Below are positions 18,156-25,632 of a stretch of DNA of 25,717 nucleotides, piece by piece. The stretch is from an uncultured Prevotella sp. (lineage in GTDB: Bacteria; Bacteroidota; Bacteroidia; Bacteroidales; Bacteroidaceae). The stretch spans positions 1 to 25,717 of the forward strand of contig CAMZBS010000023.1 in assembly GCA_947304695.1 (NCBI GenBank), written 5' to 3'. The notes below the pieces were generated by a model. The model searched no databases and was not told the origin of the DNA. It saw only the letters and a list, made by a program, of their open reading frames with translations. The stretch's first letter is position 1. Each line of letters begins with the position of its first letter. The translations under genes were made by a program, and so were the position numbers.

Positions 18156-18198
18156 TCCCCTGTATTGCACTTCAAAGGCAATGCAGGGGATTTTTTTT
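18156..18198 (+). terminator. Rho-independent terminator of the SusCD operon
   Basis: CCCCTGTATTGC (18157-18168) pairs with GCAATGCAGGGG (18178-18189) with one wobble, extended by T18156-A18190, and is followed by eight T (18191-18198). Confidence 0.9.
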
Positions 18199-18238
18199 GT
18201 GGGTGTTCGACAATAAAAATTAAAAAAGGTTTCTATAT

Positions 18239-18269
18239 TTTGTTTTGTGCCCATTTATTCGTACCTTTG
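18239..18269 (+). promoter_or_regulatory. Bacteroidetes-type promoter of the M6 protease gene
   Basis: TTTG at 18239-18242, 19 nt, then TACCTTTG at 18262-18269, about 37 nt before the ATG at 18307. With the terminator at 18156-18198 it makes the protease an independent transcription unit. Confidence 0.8.
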
Positions 18270-18306
18270 CAGGCTCATTACCTTATCTTTCAGGAAATCA
18301 GAACGA

Positions 18307-20562
18307 ATGAAAAGAATACTTTTTCTGTTTGTCTTGGCCTTGATGGCAGTGAATATGGCACAGGCTGTACCTGCACGTTTCAAACCCACACGCGTGAAAC
18401 AACCTGACGGCAAGTATATCACGGTGCGCCTTGTGGGTGACGAATACTACCACTACAGCATGACTACCGACGGCTATGCGCTGGTGAGTGCCAACGATGG
18501 TAGTCTAGTCTACGCCATGCTCAACAGCGAGGGACGGCTGAAGCCCACCACCATGCTGGCGCACGACGAGGAACTGCGTACACCTGCCGAACGGAAGCTG
18601 CTAGAATCGATGACAAAGTATCAGGCACCCGTACCCACCGAGGTGTCAAAACAGTTGCGTGAGCAAGAGGAACAGCGTCGCATGGAGTCCCGCATACAGC
18701 GCAAACTGGGCCTGGGCTATACTTACGACTATCATGACTTCCGCGGTCTGGTGCTGTTGGTGGAATACGGTGACTGCAGCTTCTCACGCAGTGACTATCC
18801 CAAGATTATCAATAACATGGTGAACCAGAAGGACTACAAGGGCTTTTTCTCCCTGACCTACGGCTGGGATGCCTTCACTGGTAGCATGCGTGACTACTTC
18901 TATGATAACTCGTTCCACCAGTTTGACCCGCAGTTCGACATCGTTGGCCCGGTGAAGATTGACGAGAGCCAGTTTCTTACGGAACACAACGCCAGTGAAT
19001 GGGATCAGTTTCAGGCATACGCACGTGTAGTGGCCAAGGCACTCGACGCTGCTGAAGACCTGGTGAACTTTAAGGACTATGACCGTGACAACAACGGTGT
19101 GGTCGACATGGTCTACCTTATCTTTGCTGGTGCCGGTTCGCATACTGAAGGCAACGATGACCGCCTTTTGTGGCCGCATACGGGCGATGTTTACAGTACG
19201 ACAGGCTGGGGCTACAAGTTGTCGAAGGACGGTGTGTGGTTCGGTCGTTACGCTTGCGGCACTGAGCTGTTGGGACCGCCCAGCTATAAATACCTTGATG
19301 GCATCGGCACCATGTGCCATGAGTTCAGTCACGTGCTGGGCCTGCCCGACTTCTACGACACCGACTATTCCAAGAGCGGCGGCGAGAGCCAGCACATTGG
19401 TGAATGGTCGCTCATGGCGGGCGGCAGTCATCTGAACAACGGACGTACGCCGGTGGCCTACAGCCTCTATGAACGCTGGAATGCAGGCTTCACCGTGCCC
19501 GAACCCATCAGTGAGCCAGGTACTTACTCACTGGAGTGTATCGACAGTGTCAATTCGGGCTTCCGTCTGTCATCTGGCAGCAGCAAGGAGTATTTCCTTA
19601 TTGAGAACCGCCAGCCAGGTCTCTCGAAGTGGGATGCCTATCTGCCTGGCCATGGTATGCTGGTCTATCGCGTTGACGAGAGCAATACGCAGGTGTGGCT
19701 TGACAATCAGATCAACGTAGACCCCACGCACAACTACTATCAGCTGCTGCGTGCAGGCAATGGACGTGCCACCGCCCAGGCTAGCGATCCCTTCCCAGGC
19801 ACAGCGAAAAAGACATCGCTAACCAATATCACACAGCCCAGCTTGATATCGTGGAACAAAAAATATGAGGCACCGCTGGTGATTGAAAATATTGCCGAGA
19901 AAAACGGTGTCATCACGTTTGATCTGGTGAAGCCGGTCTACGACCGTACCAACTGGGAAGACTTTGAGAATATGCCACTGACGAATGCCTCGGCGACAGA
20001 TACTGTCCGCGTAGAGGGACACATGGGGCTTTGGACGCTGACCGACGGGGCTTGTATCGCTTCGGCTTCGGGCAAGGCCGCCGAGCAAAAGGCACTGGCC
20101 ATGGTGAAGAATAGTAATGCATACGTGAGCACGAAGAAGCCTGTCATGTCGCTCACCTTTACTCTCTATAACCCCAACTCAGCCAGTGCTATGCCTTATT
20201 TCTATGTATCGGAAGACAATACTACATGGAAACAGCTGCGAGTAGTCAATTCCGAAGCTGGCAGAGGCGTTACTGCTGGCAGTTCCATGCAGATGACCAT
20301 CACGCCTAATCACAGTCTGCCTAGCAATCTGCGCTTCTGGCTGCGAATTGGCGACAGCACGTCACCTGTTTATCTCGACAACTTCCAGTTCACGTTCGAC
20401 GAGAGCTACGACCCGTCGTCGGCCGACATCCAAGGTGTTCTTCAGACGCCAACGGCCAAGTCCCTGCGCTACTACAACCTGCACGGTCAGCCCGTTGGCC
20501 CCAACACCCGTGGGTTGATCATCGTGAGCGACGGAAAAAAGAGGTGGAAAGAAAGAAGATAA
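18307..20562 (+). CDS. Secreted M6-type metalloprotease with C-terminal sorting-like tail
   Basis: 751-aa exported protease. Signal peptide MKRILFLFVLALMAVNMAQA, then a propeptide-like region to about residue 135. The catalytic domain has the M6/immune inhibitor A signature HEFSHVLGLPDFYDTD: HExxH at residues 338-342 and third ligand Asp348 in HxxGxxD spacing; EWSLMAGG supplies the Met-turn. Upstream DRDNNGVVDMVYLIFAGAG is also typical of M6. The C-terminal part (about 560-715) looks like a beta-sandwich module (FYVSEDNTTWKQL, SPVYLDNFQFTF). The tail YYNLHGQPVGPNTRGLIIVS resembles the other two tailed proteins but ends in RWKERR rather than KVxVK. The ATG at 18307 gives the signal peptide; the frame from 18247 would begin inside the promoter. 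Likely degrades host or dietary protein at the surface, feeding the upstream SusCD system (inference). Confidence 0.92.
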   Translation: MKRILFLFVLALMAVNMAQAVPARFKPTRVKQPDGKYITVRLVGDEYYHYSMTTDGYALVSANDGSLVYAMLNSEGRLKPTTMLAHDEELRTPAERKLLESMTKYQAPVPTEVSKQLREQEEQRRMESRIQRKLGLGYTYDYHDFRGLVLLVEYGDCSFSRSDYPKIINNMVNQKDYKGFFSLTYGWDAFTGSMRDYFYDNSFHQFDPQFDIVGPVKIDESQFLTEHNASEWDQFQAYARVVAKALDAAEDLVNFKDYDRDNNGVVDMVYLIFAGAGSHTEGNDDRLLWPHTGDVYSTTGWGYKLSKDGVWFGRYACGTELLGPPSYKYLDGIGTMCHEFSHVLGLPDFYDTDYSKSGGESQHIGEWSLMAGGSHLNNGRTPVAYSLYERWNAGFTVPEPISEPGTYSLECIDSVNSGFRLSSGSSKEYFLIENRQPGLSKWDAYLPGHGMLVYRVDESNTQVWLDNQINVDPTHNYYQLLRAGNGRATAQASDPFPGTAKKTSLTNITQPSLISWNKKYEAPLVIENIAEKNGVITFDLVKPVYDRTNWEDFENMPLTNASATDTVRVEGHMGLWTLTDGACIASASGKAAEQKALAMVKNSNAYVSTKKPVMSLTFTLYNPNSASAMPYFYVSEDNTTWKQLRVVNSEAGRGVTAGSSMQMTITPNHSLPSNLRFWLRIGDSTSPVYLDNFQFTFDESYDPSSADIQGVLQTPTAKSLRYYNLHGQPVGPNTRGLIIVSDGKKRWKERR

Positions 20563-20605
20563 ACCAAAAAACGCTGAGATCTTGAAGTCTCAGCGTTTTT
20601 TGGTT
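20562..20605. terminator. Bidirectional terminator, perfect 18-bp stem
   Basis: AACCAAAAAACGCTGAGA (20562-20579) and its exact reverse complement (20588-20605) flank an 8-nt loop. The stem has A-runs on one side and T-runs on the other, so it can terminate both the M6 protease and the convergent lipoprotein gene. The left arm begins on the last base of the protease stop codon. Confidence 0.9.
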
Positions 20606-20607
20606 GT

Positions 20608-21459
20608 TTATTTCACCAACACTACCAGGTTCTTACTGGTACTCCAAAAACGGATGGGGTCGGTGATACGCAGCACATACTGCTTATTAGCATCACGCAG
20701 CAACGTGTAAGAGTCCTTGGGATGGTCTGTCAGCACCTTGGCATCACGTGAGTAAAGCTTGATTTCCTTGTCCACACGGATGTCTATCTTGGTGAAATAG
20801 TCCTTGTTGTAGTTCTCACGCAGCACCTCGCCATCCTTCAAGATGTTCTGCTCCTTCAGCTCCTTCTTCGTGCCAAAGACAAACCAGGCTGTGTTCAGCT
20901 GCTTGTCTTGGGAAGAGATGGTCTCATCTTTGCTGCTGTTGTCCTCTTTCAGGGCCGTCACATCGTTGTTCAGTCCAGCGATGGTCTCATCGAGCTCAGC
21001 AATATGGATGTCCTTGGCCTCCAGTTCAGCACGCAGCTGCTTCAGCTCGGCATCCTTCTCCTCCAACTGGGTGGTTAGGTTCTCGATGGTACGCTTAAGT
21101 TCCTCACCGCCCAGAGTGCTCTGGCGCAACTGCTGGCGCAGCTTGTTGATAAGTTCGCGGTTCTGTTTCATCGTGGTCTGGATGAACTCCATGTTCTCCT
21201 TGATACGGGCAGCCGAATTGGCCCCTTCACCACGCTTGGCCACAGCCACACGGCCTTGGGCCTCGGTAATCTCGCGGAATCCCTCTTCAATGTCGTTCAG
21301 GGTTCCCATCACATCGTTGATCTCATTGTCCTTCTGGGCAATAATCTGGTTCAGTGAGTCACGTTGCTGGGCCAGAAGCTGGTCCTGCTGCTGTTTGTTC
21401 TCCTGATTGCAGGCGGTCAGCGTCAACACACCGAGCACCAATACCAATAGTTTTTTCAT
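20608..21459 (-). CDS. Coiled-coil lipoprotein
   Basis: 283-aa lipoprotein: signal with lipobox LTLTACNQ (Cys17), then a long coiled coil over about residues 20-185 rich in Gln, Glu and Lys (LRQQLRQSTLGGEELKRTIE, LTTQLEEKDAELKQLRAELE), then a compact C-terminal domain (NTAWFVFGTKKELKEQNILK, ITDPIRFWSTSKNLVVLV). I think Bacteroides relatives are annotated as Cbp1-type collagen-binding adhesins, but that is from memory and no binding motif can be pointed to. The ATG at 21459 is used; the upstream in-frame TTG at 21465 adds only two residues. It lies 41 nt downstream of rsmI on the same strand with no visible promoter between, so it is probably co-transcribed. Confidence 0.85.
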   Translation of the reverse strand: MKKLLVLVLGVLTLTACNQENKQQQDQLLAQQRDSLNQIIAQKDNEINDVMGTLNDIEEGFREITEAQGRVAVAKRGEGANSAARIKENMEFIQTTMKQNRELINKLRQQLRQSTLGGEELKRTIENLTTQLEEKDAELKQLRAELEAKDIHIAELDETIAGLNNDVTALKEDNSSKDETISSQDKQLNTAWFVFGTKKELKEQNILKDGEVLRENYNKDYFTKIDIRVDKEIKLYSRDAKVLTDHPKDSYTLLRDANKQYVLRITDPIRFWSTSKNLVVLVK

Positions 21460-21500
21460 AATCAATTATTTTTTTGTTTTGTTCTTTCACCTTTCGTTAT

Positions 21501-22202
21501 TTACTCATCATTTTTCTCGTTAGCTCGAAGCGTTTCCTTTCCTCCCACAACGACTACAATCTCGCCCCTTGGTTCGTTCTCTGTGAAGTGGGCTGTGACC
21601 TCGGCCAGCGTGCCGCGTACACTCTCTTCGTGTACCTTTGAAATCTCACGACACACACTGACTGGCCGTTCAGATCCGAAGATCTCAGACAGTTGTTGCA
21701 GCAATTTGACCAAACGGTAGGGGGATTCGTAGAAAATCATCGTACGTGTTTCGTCGCGCAGCGACTCTATCTTTGATTGGCGGCCTTTTTTCTGGGGGAG
21801 GAAGCCCTCGAAGCAGAAACGGTCGCAGGGAAGTCCACTGCTTACCAAGGCGGGAACAAAAGCCGTAGCACCCGGCAGGGTCTGTACCTCTATGCCAGCC
21901 TTCACGGCCTCGCGAACCAGGAAGAAGCCCGGATCGCTGATGCCTGGTGTACCGGCATCGCTGATCAGTGCTACAGTCTCGCCCGCCAGCAGTCGCGTCA
22001 CGATAGCATTGCTGGTGCTGTGCTCATTGAACTTATGATGCGACAGCAGGTGGTTCTTGATGTCGAAATGCTTCAGAAGGATGCCCGACGTACGGGTGTC
22101 CTCTGCCAGCACCACATCAGCCTCTTTCAGAATGCGGATGGCGCGTAGTGTCATGTCTTCCATATTGCCAACGGGTGTCGGCACAATGTAAAGTATTCCC
22201 AT
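21501..22202 (-). CDS. rsmI: 16S rRNA (cytidine-1402-2'-O)-methyltransferase
   Basis: 233-aa SAM-dependent methyltransferase of the tetrapyrrole-methylase-like fold that 2'-O-methylates C1402 in the 16S rRNA decoding centre. Family motifs are plain: LYIVPTPVGNMEDMTLRAI at the N-terminus, EADVVLAEDTRTSG, LISDAGTPGISDPG, LPGATAFVPALVSSGLP, FEGFLPQKKGRQ, FYESPYRL and REISKVHEE. The length is somewhat short compared with the roughly 280 aa common elsewhere but covers the full catalytic fold. The start matches the family. A TATATTTG -7 element lies only 8 nt before the ATG, implying a very short leader. Confidence 0.96.
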   Translation of the reverse strand: MGILYIVPTPVGNMEDMTLRAIRILKEADVVLAEDTRTSGILLKHFDIKNHLLSHHKFNEHSTSNAIVTRLLAGETVALISDAGTPGISDPGFFLVREAVKAGIEVQTLPGATAFVPALVSSGLPCDRFCFEGFLPQKKGRQSKIESLRDETRTMIFYESPYRLVKLLQQLSEIFGSERPVSVCREISKVHEESVRGTLAEVTAHFTENEPRGEIVVVVGGKETLRANEKNDE

Positions 22203-22210
22203 TCAAGACG

Positions 22211-22218
22211 CAAATATA
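22211..22218 (-). promoter_or_regulatory. -7 element of the rsmI promoter
   Basis: On the minus strand 22218-22211 reads TATATTTG, matching TAnnTTTG. No clear TTTG is visible 19-20 nt upstream on this strand. The expected transcript start falls 2-4 nt before the rsmI ATG. Confidence 0.5.
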
Positions 22219-22256
22219 CATATTTAATTAATGATAGAAAAAAAAACGGCTATTTC

Positions 22257-22288
22257 TTTGCAATTTTTAAAACGTATTTGTAATTTTG
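22257..22288 (+). promoter_or_regulatory. Bacteroidetes-type promoter of tdk
   Basis: TTTG at 22257-22260, 20 nt, then TAATTTTG at 22281-22288. The expected start near 22293 leaves a leader of about 15 nt before the ATG at 22308. It is divergent to the rsmI promoter in a 105-nt intergenic region. Confidence 0.75.
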
Positions 22289-22307
22289 TGGCCAAAATCA
22301 CTTTATT

Positions 22308-22892
22308 ATGACTGAAAACCTAACGGGAGAGATACACAGACCAGGACGTATCGAAGTGGTCTGTGGCTCTATGTTCTCTGGCAAGACTGAGGAACTCATT
22401 CGCCGCATGCGACGTGCTCAGTTTGCTCGACAGCGTGTGGAGATCTTCAAACCTAGCATCGATATACGCTATTCTGAAGAAGATGTGGTGAGCCACGACC
22501 AGAACCACATACCCTCGACACCCATCGACTCATCGGCCAGCATCCTCCTGCTGGCAAGCAATATTGATGTGGTGGGCATCGACGAGGCACAGTTCTTCGA
22601 CATGGGCCTTGTTGACGTTTGCAACGAGCTGGCCAACCGTGGCATTCGTGTCATCGTGGCTGGTCTCGACATGGACTATAAGGGTGTGCCTTTCGGCCCC
22701 ATGCCTGCCCTCTGTGCCGTGGCCGACGATGTCACCAAGGTACATGCTATTTGCGTGCGCTGCGGCAGTCTGGCCTACGTGAGTCACCGCAAGGTCCAGA
22801 ACGACCGCCGTGTGCTTCTTGGTGAGACGGGCGAATATGAGCCCCTCTGTCGTGACTGTTACCAGAAAGCACTAGCAGATGACAAGAAATAA
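22308..22892 (+). CDS. tdk: Thymidine kinase (class II)
   Basis: Salvage enzyme phosphorylating thymidine with ATP, 194 aa, the usual size. The Walker A loop is GSMFSGKT (residues 20-27), the Walker B/catalytic motif is DEAQFF (92-97), and the lasso/substrate region is [20 protein letters not shown] four-Cys zinc site is formed by CVRC (149, 152) and CRDC (181, 184), as in zinc-containing type II thymidine kinases. The start is set by the promoter and by the [17 protein letters not shown]-terminus typical of Bacteroidales. Monocistronic; no clear terminator is visible before the tRNA promoter. Confidence 0.96.
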   Translation: MTENLTGEIHRPGRIEVVCGSMFSGKTEELIRRMRRAQFARQRVEIFKPSIDIRYSEEDVVSHDQNHIPSTPIDSSASILLLASNIDVVGIDEAQFFDMGLVDVCNELANRGIRVIVAGLDMDYKGVPFGPMPALCAVADDVTKVHAICVRCGSLAYVSHRKVQNDRRVLLGETGEYEPLCRDCYQKALADDKK

Positions 22893-22931
22893 GTCCCTTC
22901 AACGGCAAATATCAAAAAATCGCCCCAATTA

Positions 22932-22963
22932 TTTGGTCATTTCAAAAAAACATAGTACCTTTG
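22932..22963 (+). promoter_or_regulatory. Promoter of tRNA-Lys
   Basis: TTTG at 22932-22935, 20 nt, then TACCTTTG at 22956-22963, about 22 nt before the tRNA 5' end. Confidence 0.8.
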
Positions 22964-22984
22964 CACACGCTTTAGAAAAAGGTC

Positions 22985-23057
22985 GATCCGCTAGCTCAGT
23001 CGGTAGAGCACAACACTTTTAATGTTGGGGTCTTGGGTTCGAACCCCAAGCGGATCA
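22985..23057 (+). tRNA. trnK: tRNA-Lys (UUU anticodon)
   Basis: The 73-nt cloverleaf folds cleanly: acceptor GATCCGC with GCGGATC, D-arm GCTC/GAGC with AGTCGGTA loop, anticodon stem CAACA/TGTTG around CTTTTAA (anticodon TTT), T-arm TTGGG/CCCAA around TTCGAAC, and discriminator A. CCA is not encoded (cttg follows). Its 3' end is adjacent to an integrase module and is the likely attachment site. Confidence 0.97.
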
Positions 23058-23070
23058 CTTGAACCACGTT

Positions 23071-23097
23071 AAGGGAGCCAATCAGGTTCCCTTTTTT
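23071..23097 (+). terminator. Terminator of tRNA-Lys
   Basis: AAGGGAGCC (23071-23079) pairs with GGTTCCCTT around an AATCA loop, with one wobble, and runs into six T (23092-23097). Confidence 0.85.
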
Positions 23098-23102
23098 AGT
23101 GC

Positions 23103-23144
23103 CTGATTATCAACATTTTACGAACACAACTTTCTGATAATCAG
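23103..23144. repeat. Inverted repeat in the presumed attachment region
   Basis: CTGATTATCA (23103-23112) is exactly inverted as TGATAATCAG (23135-23144), separated by 22 nt, and is followed by ATTTTT. It could be a recombinase or excisionase binding pair, or a second terminator. Confidence 0.5.
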
Positions 23145-23242
23145 ATTTTTACAAAATCCATCACCTCTTTTAGTGTATTAATTATCTTACATGATGATGC
23201 AACTTAAAATATAGAGTATTAATTTATAAATCAATTAGAGGT

Positions 23243-23428
23243 ATGAAAGCGACTTTTAATGTAACAGTAAAAATCGATGACAGGAACATCGAAACATCTC
23301 TCTCGATGCGTGAGGGTGCAGAAAATGTGGAAGGAAAGGTAGTTGAACTGATAATGTTTGCGGCCGATCTTCTACATGAAAAAATTAGGGGTGGTTTAGC
23401 ACCTTCAGACAAAATTTTAACATTTTAA
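23243..23428 (+). CDS. Small unknown protein of the element
   Basis: 61-aa ORF beginning MKATFNVTVKIDDRN, with an alternating beta-like N-terminal half and an amphipathic helical C-terminal half (GKVVELIMFAADLLHEKIRG). GAGGT precedes the ATG by 2 nt. I recognise no family. It lies between the tRNA terminator and the HTH gene, in the same direction, 115 nt before the HTH start. It could be a regulatory or recombination-directionality protein, but nothing in the sequence shows that. Confidence 0.5.
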   Translation: MKATFNVTVKIDDRNIETSLSMREGAENVEGKVVELIMFAADLLHEKIRGGLAPSDKILTF

Positions 23429-23468
23429 GGACCCTTTGCCTCGTAAATATGTTAAAATACGACTTTCT

Positions 23469-23478
23469 TTTGTACAAA
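23469..23478. promoter_or_regulatory. Perfect palindrome upstream of the HTH-int pair
   Basis: TTTGTACAAA is a perfect 10-bp palindrome, 65 nt before the HTH start. A near-consensus -7 element, TTCCTTTG (one mismatch to TAnnTTTG), lies at 23503-23510. The palindrome is a candidate operator for the HTH protein; this is inference. Confidence 0.3.
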
Positions 23479-23543
23479 TTCGGTGGGTTTCACGGAAAAT
23501 ACTTCCTTTGCAGCGAATATCTTTTAATTTAATATATTTTGTT

Positions 23544-23795
23544 ATGGATCAAAAAGAAATGTGTGTGCTGGCCGATCTGGTGGCCGAACAAGTAATCAAG
23601 AAGTTGAAGGGAGCCGAAAACCTTACAGAGACGGAGTATGTAGATACGAAGGAAGCAGCTCGGATTCTCGGTGTTTCTGACAACTATCTTCGCCAGGTAA
23701 AGGATAAATTTCCCCACATGAAGGCTGGTAACCGAAAACAGGGGCGGATCCTTTTCAAGCGTGATACGTTGCTAAGGGATTTCAAGAAGGTTTAA
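23544..23795 (+). CDS. Excisionase-like helix-turn-helix DNA-binding protein
   Basis: 83-aa protein. The C-terminal half (YVDTKEAARILGVSDNYLRQ, then FPHMKAGNRKQGRILFKRDT) is a MerR/HTH_17-type winged helix of the kind found in excisionases and in regulators encoded next to Bacteroidales integrases. The N-terminal half is helical (LADLVAEQVIKKLKG). The ATG at 23544 is preferred; the frame open from 23436 reads through an AT-rich promoter region. The stop is 3 nt before the integrase ATG, so the two are translated as a pair. Likely controls recombination direction or integrase expression (inference). Confidence 0.8.
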   Translation: MDQKEMCVLADLVAEQVIKKLKGAENLTETEYVDTKEAARILGVSDNYLRQVKDKFPHMKAGNRKQGRILFKRDTLLRDFKKV

Positions 23796-23798
23796 GGT

Positions 23799-24992
23799 AT
23801 GGAAGAAGGAATTAGACAACCGATTATCACCTATATATACAATAGGTACGGGAAGGCATCGCCTACGCGTGATGCTGTGGTAGAGCTTCGGATCGCTTTT
23901 AGGAACAGACAGAAATACCTATCTACAGGTATTCGCTTGTTCCCAAAGGAATGGTCACGGGGTCGCGTGGTCAACCGTCTGGATGCGGCCATCCTCAACA
24001 AGACCTTAGATAAACTGATGAACGATGTCCGGCAGGTAATCTACGACATGATTGATGAAGGGAACATTGACATATTTGCTATACCAGCCAAACTTGCAGC
24101 CAACCGCCGTAAGACTATGACGTTCATAGAGTTCTTTAAAGAAAAAGCGGAAATACGCAAACATGGCATCGGTAAGATAGCACAAGGGCGGTATGACCTG
24201 GTACCTCGCGTTCTTCGGGAATTCGGGCGTATCACTTCGTTCAGCGACCTCACGCCTCACAACATAGTCGCCCTCGACAAGTACCTTATCAAGAAAGGCA
24301 TTAAAGCAACCAGCCGCTGGCATAACTACCACAAGTACGTCCGTCGCTTCATCAAGGAGGCCCAAAAAGACGGCTTCATGGAGCGCGACCCCTATGACGA
24401 TGTTCATCTGGACCACGGCAACTTTGATCACACCCTCGATCAGTTCCTAACAGTAGAAGAACTGAAACAGTTGCGCCAGGCCGTAATGCCAAACGAACGA
24501 CTGGAGCGTATCCGCGACTTGTTCGTTTTTCAATGCTACACGTGCTTGTCATATACCGACCTGGAGAAATTCGACCCAGAACGAATCATCATCGAAAACG
24601 GCAAGAAAGTGTATTGTGGTGCCCGCAAGAAGTCAAGTGTGCGCTTCACGATACCTCTGTTGGCACCCGCTATTGAAGTACTGGACCGCTACAATGGTCT
24701 GCCCAAGTCGCTGACCAAACGAAAGCAAAGAAACGGCAAAATCATAAGCAATACTAACTATAACATATATCTCAAAGAGATTTCGGGTCCGGCTGGACTA
24801 AGTTACGAGTTGACAACTAAATGGGCTCGTCACACGGGAGCCACCATGCTCCTCAATGCTGGTGTTGCGCCAGAAGTGATTGCTGTCGTTGGTGGCTGGA
24901 AGAATACCAAAGTCCTGATGAAACACTATGCGAAGATGCAAGAAAAGACAGTGGTTAAGGTGGTTCATGAAATCGAGAAAGAAATCATATAA
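23799..24992 (+). CDS. Tyrosine recombinase/integrase, Bacteroidales type
   Basis: 397-aa site-specific recombinase. The N-terminal about 95 residues form an arm-DNA-binding domain (VELRIAFRNRQKYLSTGIRL, FPKEW). Residues about 105-215 are the SAM-like core-binding domain (FIEFFKEKAEIRK, KYVRRFIKEAQKDGFMERDP). The catalytic domain follows. Catalytic positions by motif: Ser251 in TCLSYTD where most family members have Arg, Lys277/278 in the GARKKSS hairpin, Lys341-x-x-Arg344 (KWARHTGAT), Trp367 in GGWKNTK, and nucleophile Tyr377 (KHYAKM). Loss of the first Arg to Ser is known in IntDOT of Bacteroides CTnDOT, so the enzyme may still be active. Located 742 nt from tRNA-Lys, transcribed away from it, paired with the HTH gene. 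Confidence 0.93.
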   Translation: MEEGIRQPIITYIYNRYGKASPTRDAVVELRIAFRNRQKYLSTGIRLFPKEWSRGRVVNRLDAAILNKTLDKLMNDVRQVIYDMIDEGNIDIFAIPAKLAANRRKTMTFIEFFKEKAEIRKHGIGKIAQGRYDLVPRVLREFGRITSFSDLTPHNIVALDKYLIKKGIKATSRWHNYHKYVRRFIKEAQKDGFMERDPYDDVHLDHGNFDHTLDQFLTVEELKQLRQAVMPNERLERIRDLFVFQCYTCLSYTDLEKFDPERIIIENGKKVYCGARKKSSVRFTIPLLAPAIEVLDRYNGLPKSLTKRKQRNGKIISNTNYNIYLKEISGPAGLSYELTTKWARHTGATMLLNAGVAPEVIAVVGGWKNTKVLMKHYAKMQEKTVVKVVHEIEKEII

Positions 24993-25004
24993 AATAAAAT
25001 AGGT

Positions 25005-25625
25005 ATGGGTACAAATTATTTTTTACAGGAACTTTTTGGATGGCTCTTAGATTCTTTTGGCCTCGTCCGGATTGATGCTGGCGACGGGAGATTTTTTATT
25101 GCTGATAAAGACTTCAAACCCTCTCTGGCTGGCCTCGCAGATGTCCTTAAATCAAACATCGTAGGTAGTGAAATCATTGCGCGACAACATGAACAGGGGC
25201 ATGCTCTCCAGGTCAGTAACATCCGAGTTGATAATGCTGCTGACATCCTTGAGCGCATCAGCGAAGTCAGGCAAAATGAACAAGTTCCCCAAAGTGTAGT
25301 GAAAGATCTACAGGGCAGGTGGGTCATGACGGCCATCGTAGACGGGCAGATGGTGACGCACGCCATAACGGAAAAGGAGTATCGCAAGTTCATGGCAGTC
25401 GATGACTACCATCGCATGCAGCTCTTTTGCAAGGTCTTTGATGTTGATCCCTCGAAATCTGAGAAGGTCGATGATATAGATTTTTCATCATCACGAGAAT
25501 CCAATTTGAAGAAGACTCAAGAATCATCCTCTCTGCCTACCCTCGAGGATATCGCGGCACAAAATTATGAAAGCCTTCGCTCTATGCTTGAAAAGGATCA
25601 AACAGGATATAGATTAAGTAGATAA
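25005..25625 (+). CDS. Unrecognised 206-aa element-encoded protein
   Basis: Starts 12 nt after the integrase stop (MGTNYFLQELFGWLLDSFGL), so it is probably in the same operon. No signal peptide or membrane segment is obvious. The middle part has a sequence reminiscent of DUF3945-like mobile-element proteins (WVMTAIVDGQMVTHAITEKE, then YRKFMAVDDYHRMQLFCKVF), but I am not certain of this. The C-terminal 60 residues are Ser/Glu-rich and look disordered. Function unknown; accessory cargo or a mobilisation-related factor are both possible. Confidence 0.75.
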   Translation: MGTNYFLQELFGWLLDSFGLVRIDAGDGRFFIADKDFKPSLAGLADVLKSNIVGSEIIARQHEQGHALQVSNIRVDNAADILERISEVRQNEQVPQSVVKDLQGRWVMTAIVDGQMVTHAITEKEYRKFMAVDDYHRMQLFCKVFDVDPSKSEKVDDIDFSSSRESNLKKTQESSSLPTLEDIAAQNYESLRSMLEKDQTGYRLSR

Positions 25626-25632
25626 CATAACT

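Noticed and set aside
18060..18254. Short minus-strand frame over the operon terminator and protease promoter
   Set aside because: It spans a clear terminator and promoter and has no family resemblance.
20530..20562. Frameshift in the A-run near the end of the M6 protease that would restore a KVxVK tail
   Set aside because: Neither adding nor removing a base gives a convincing tail, and the shifted frames run into the terminator stem. The present stop abuts the hairpin as expected.
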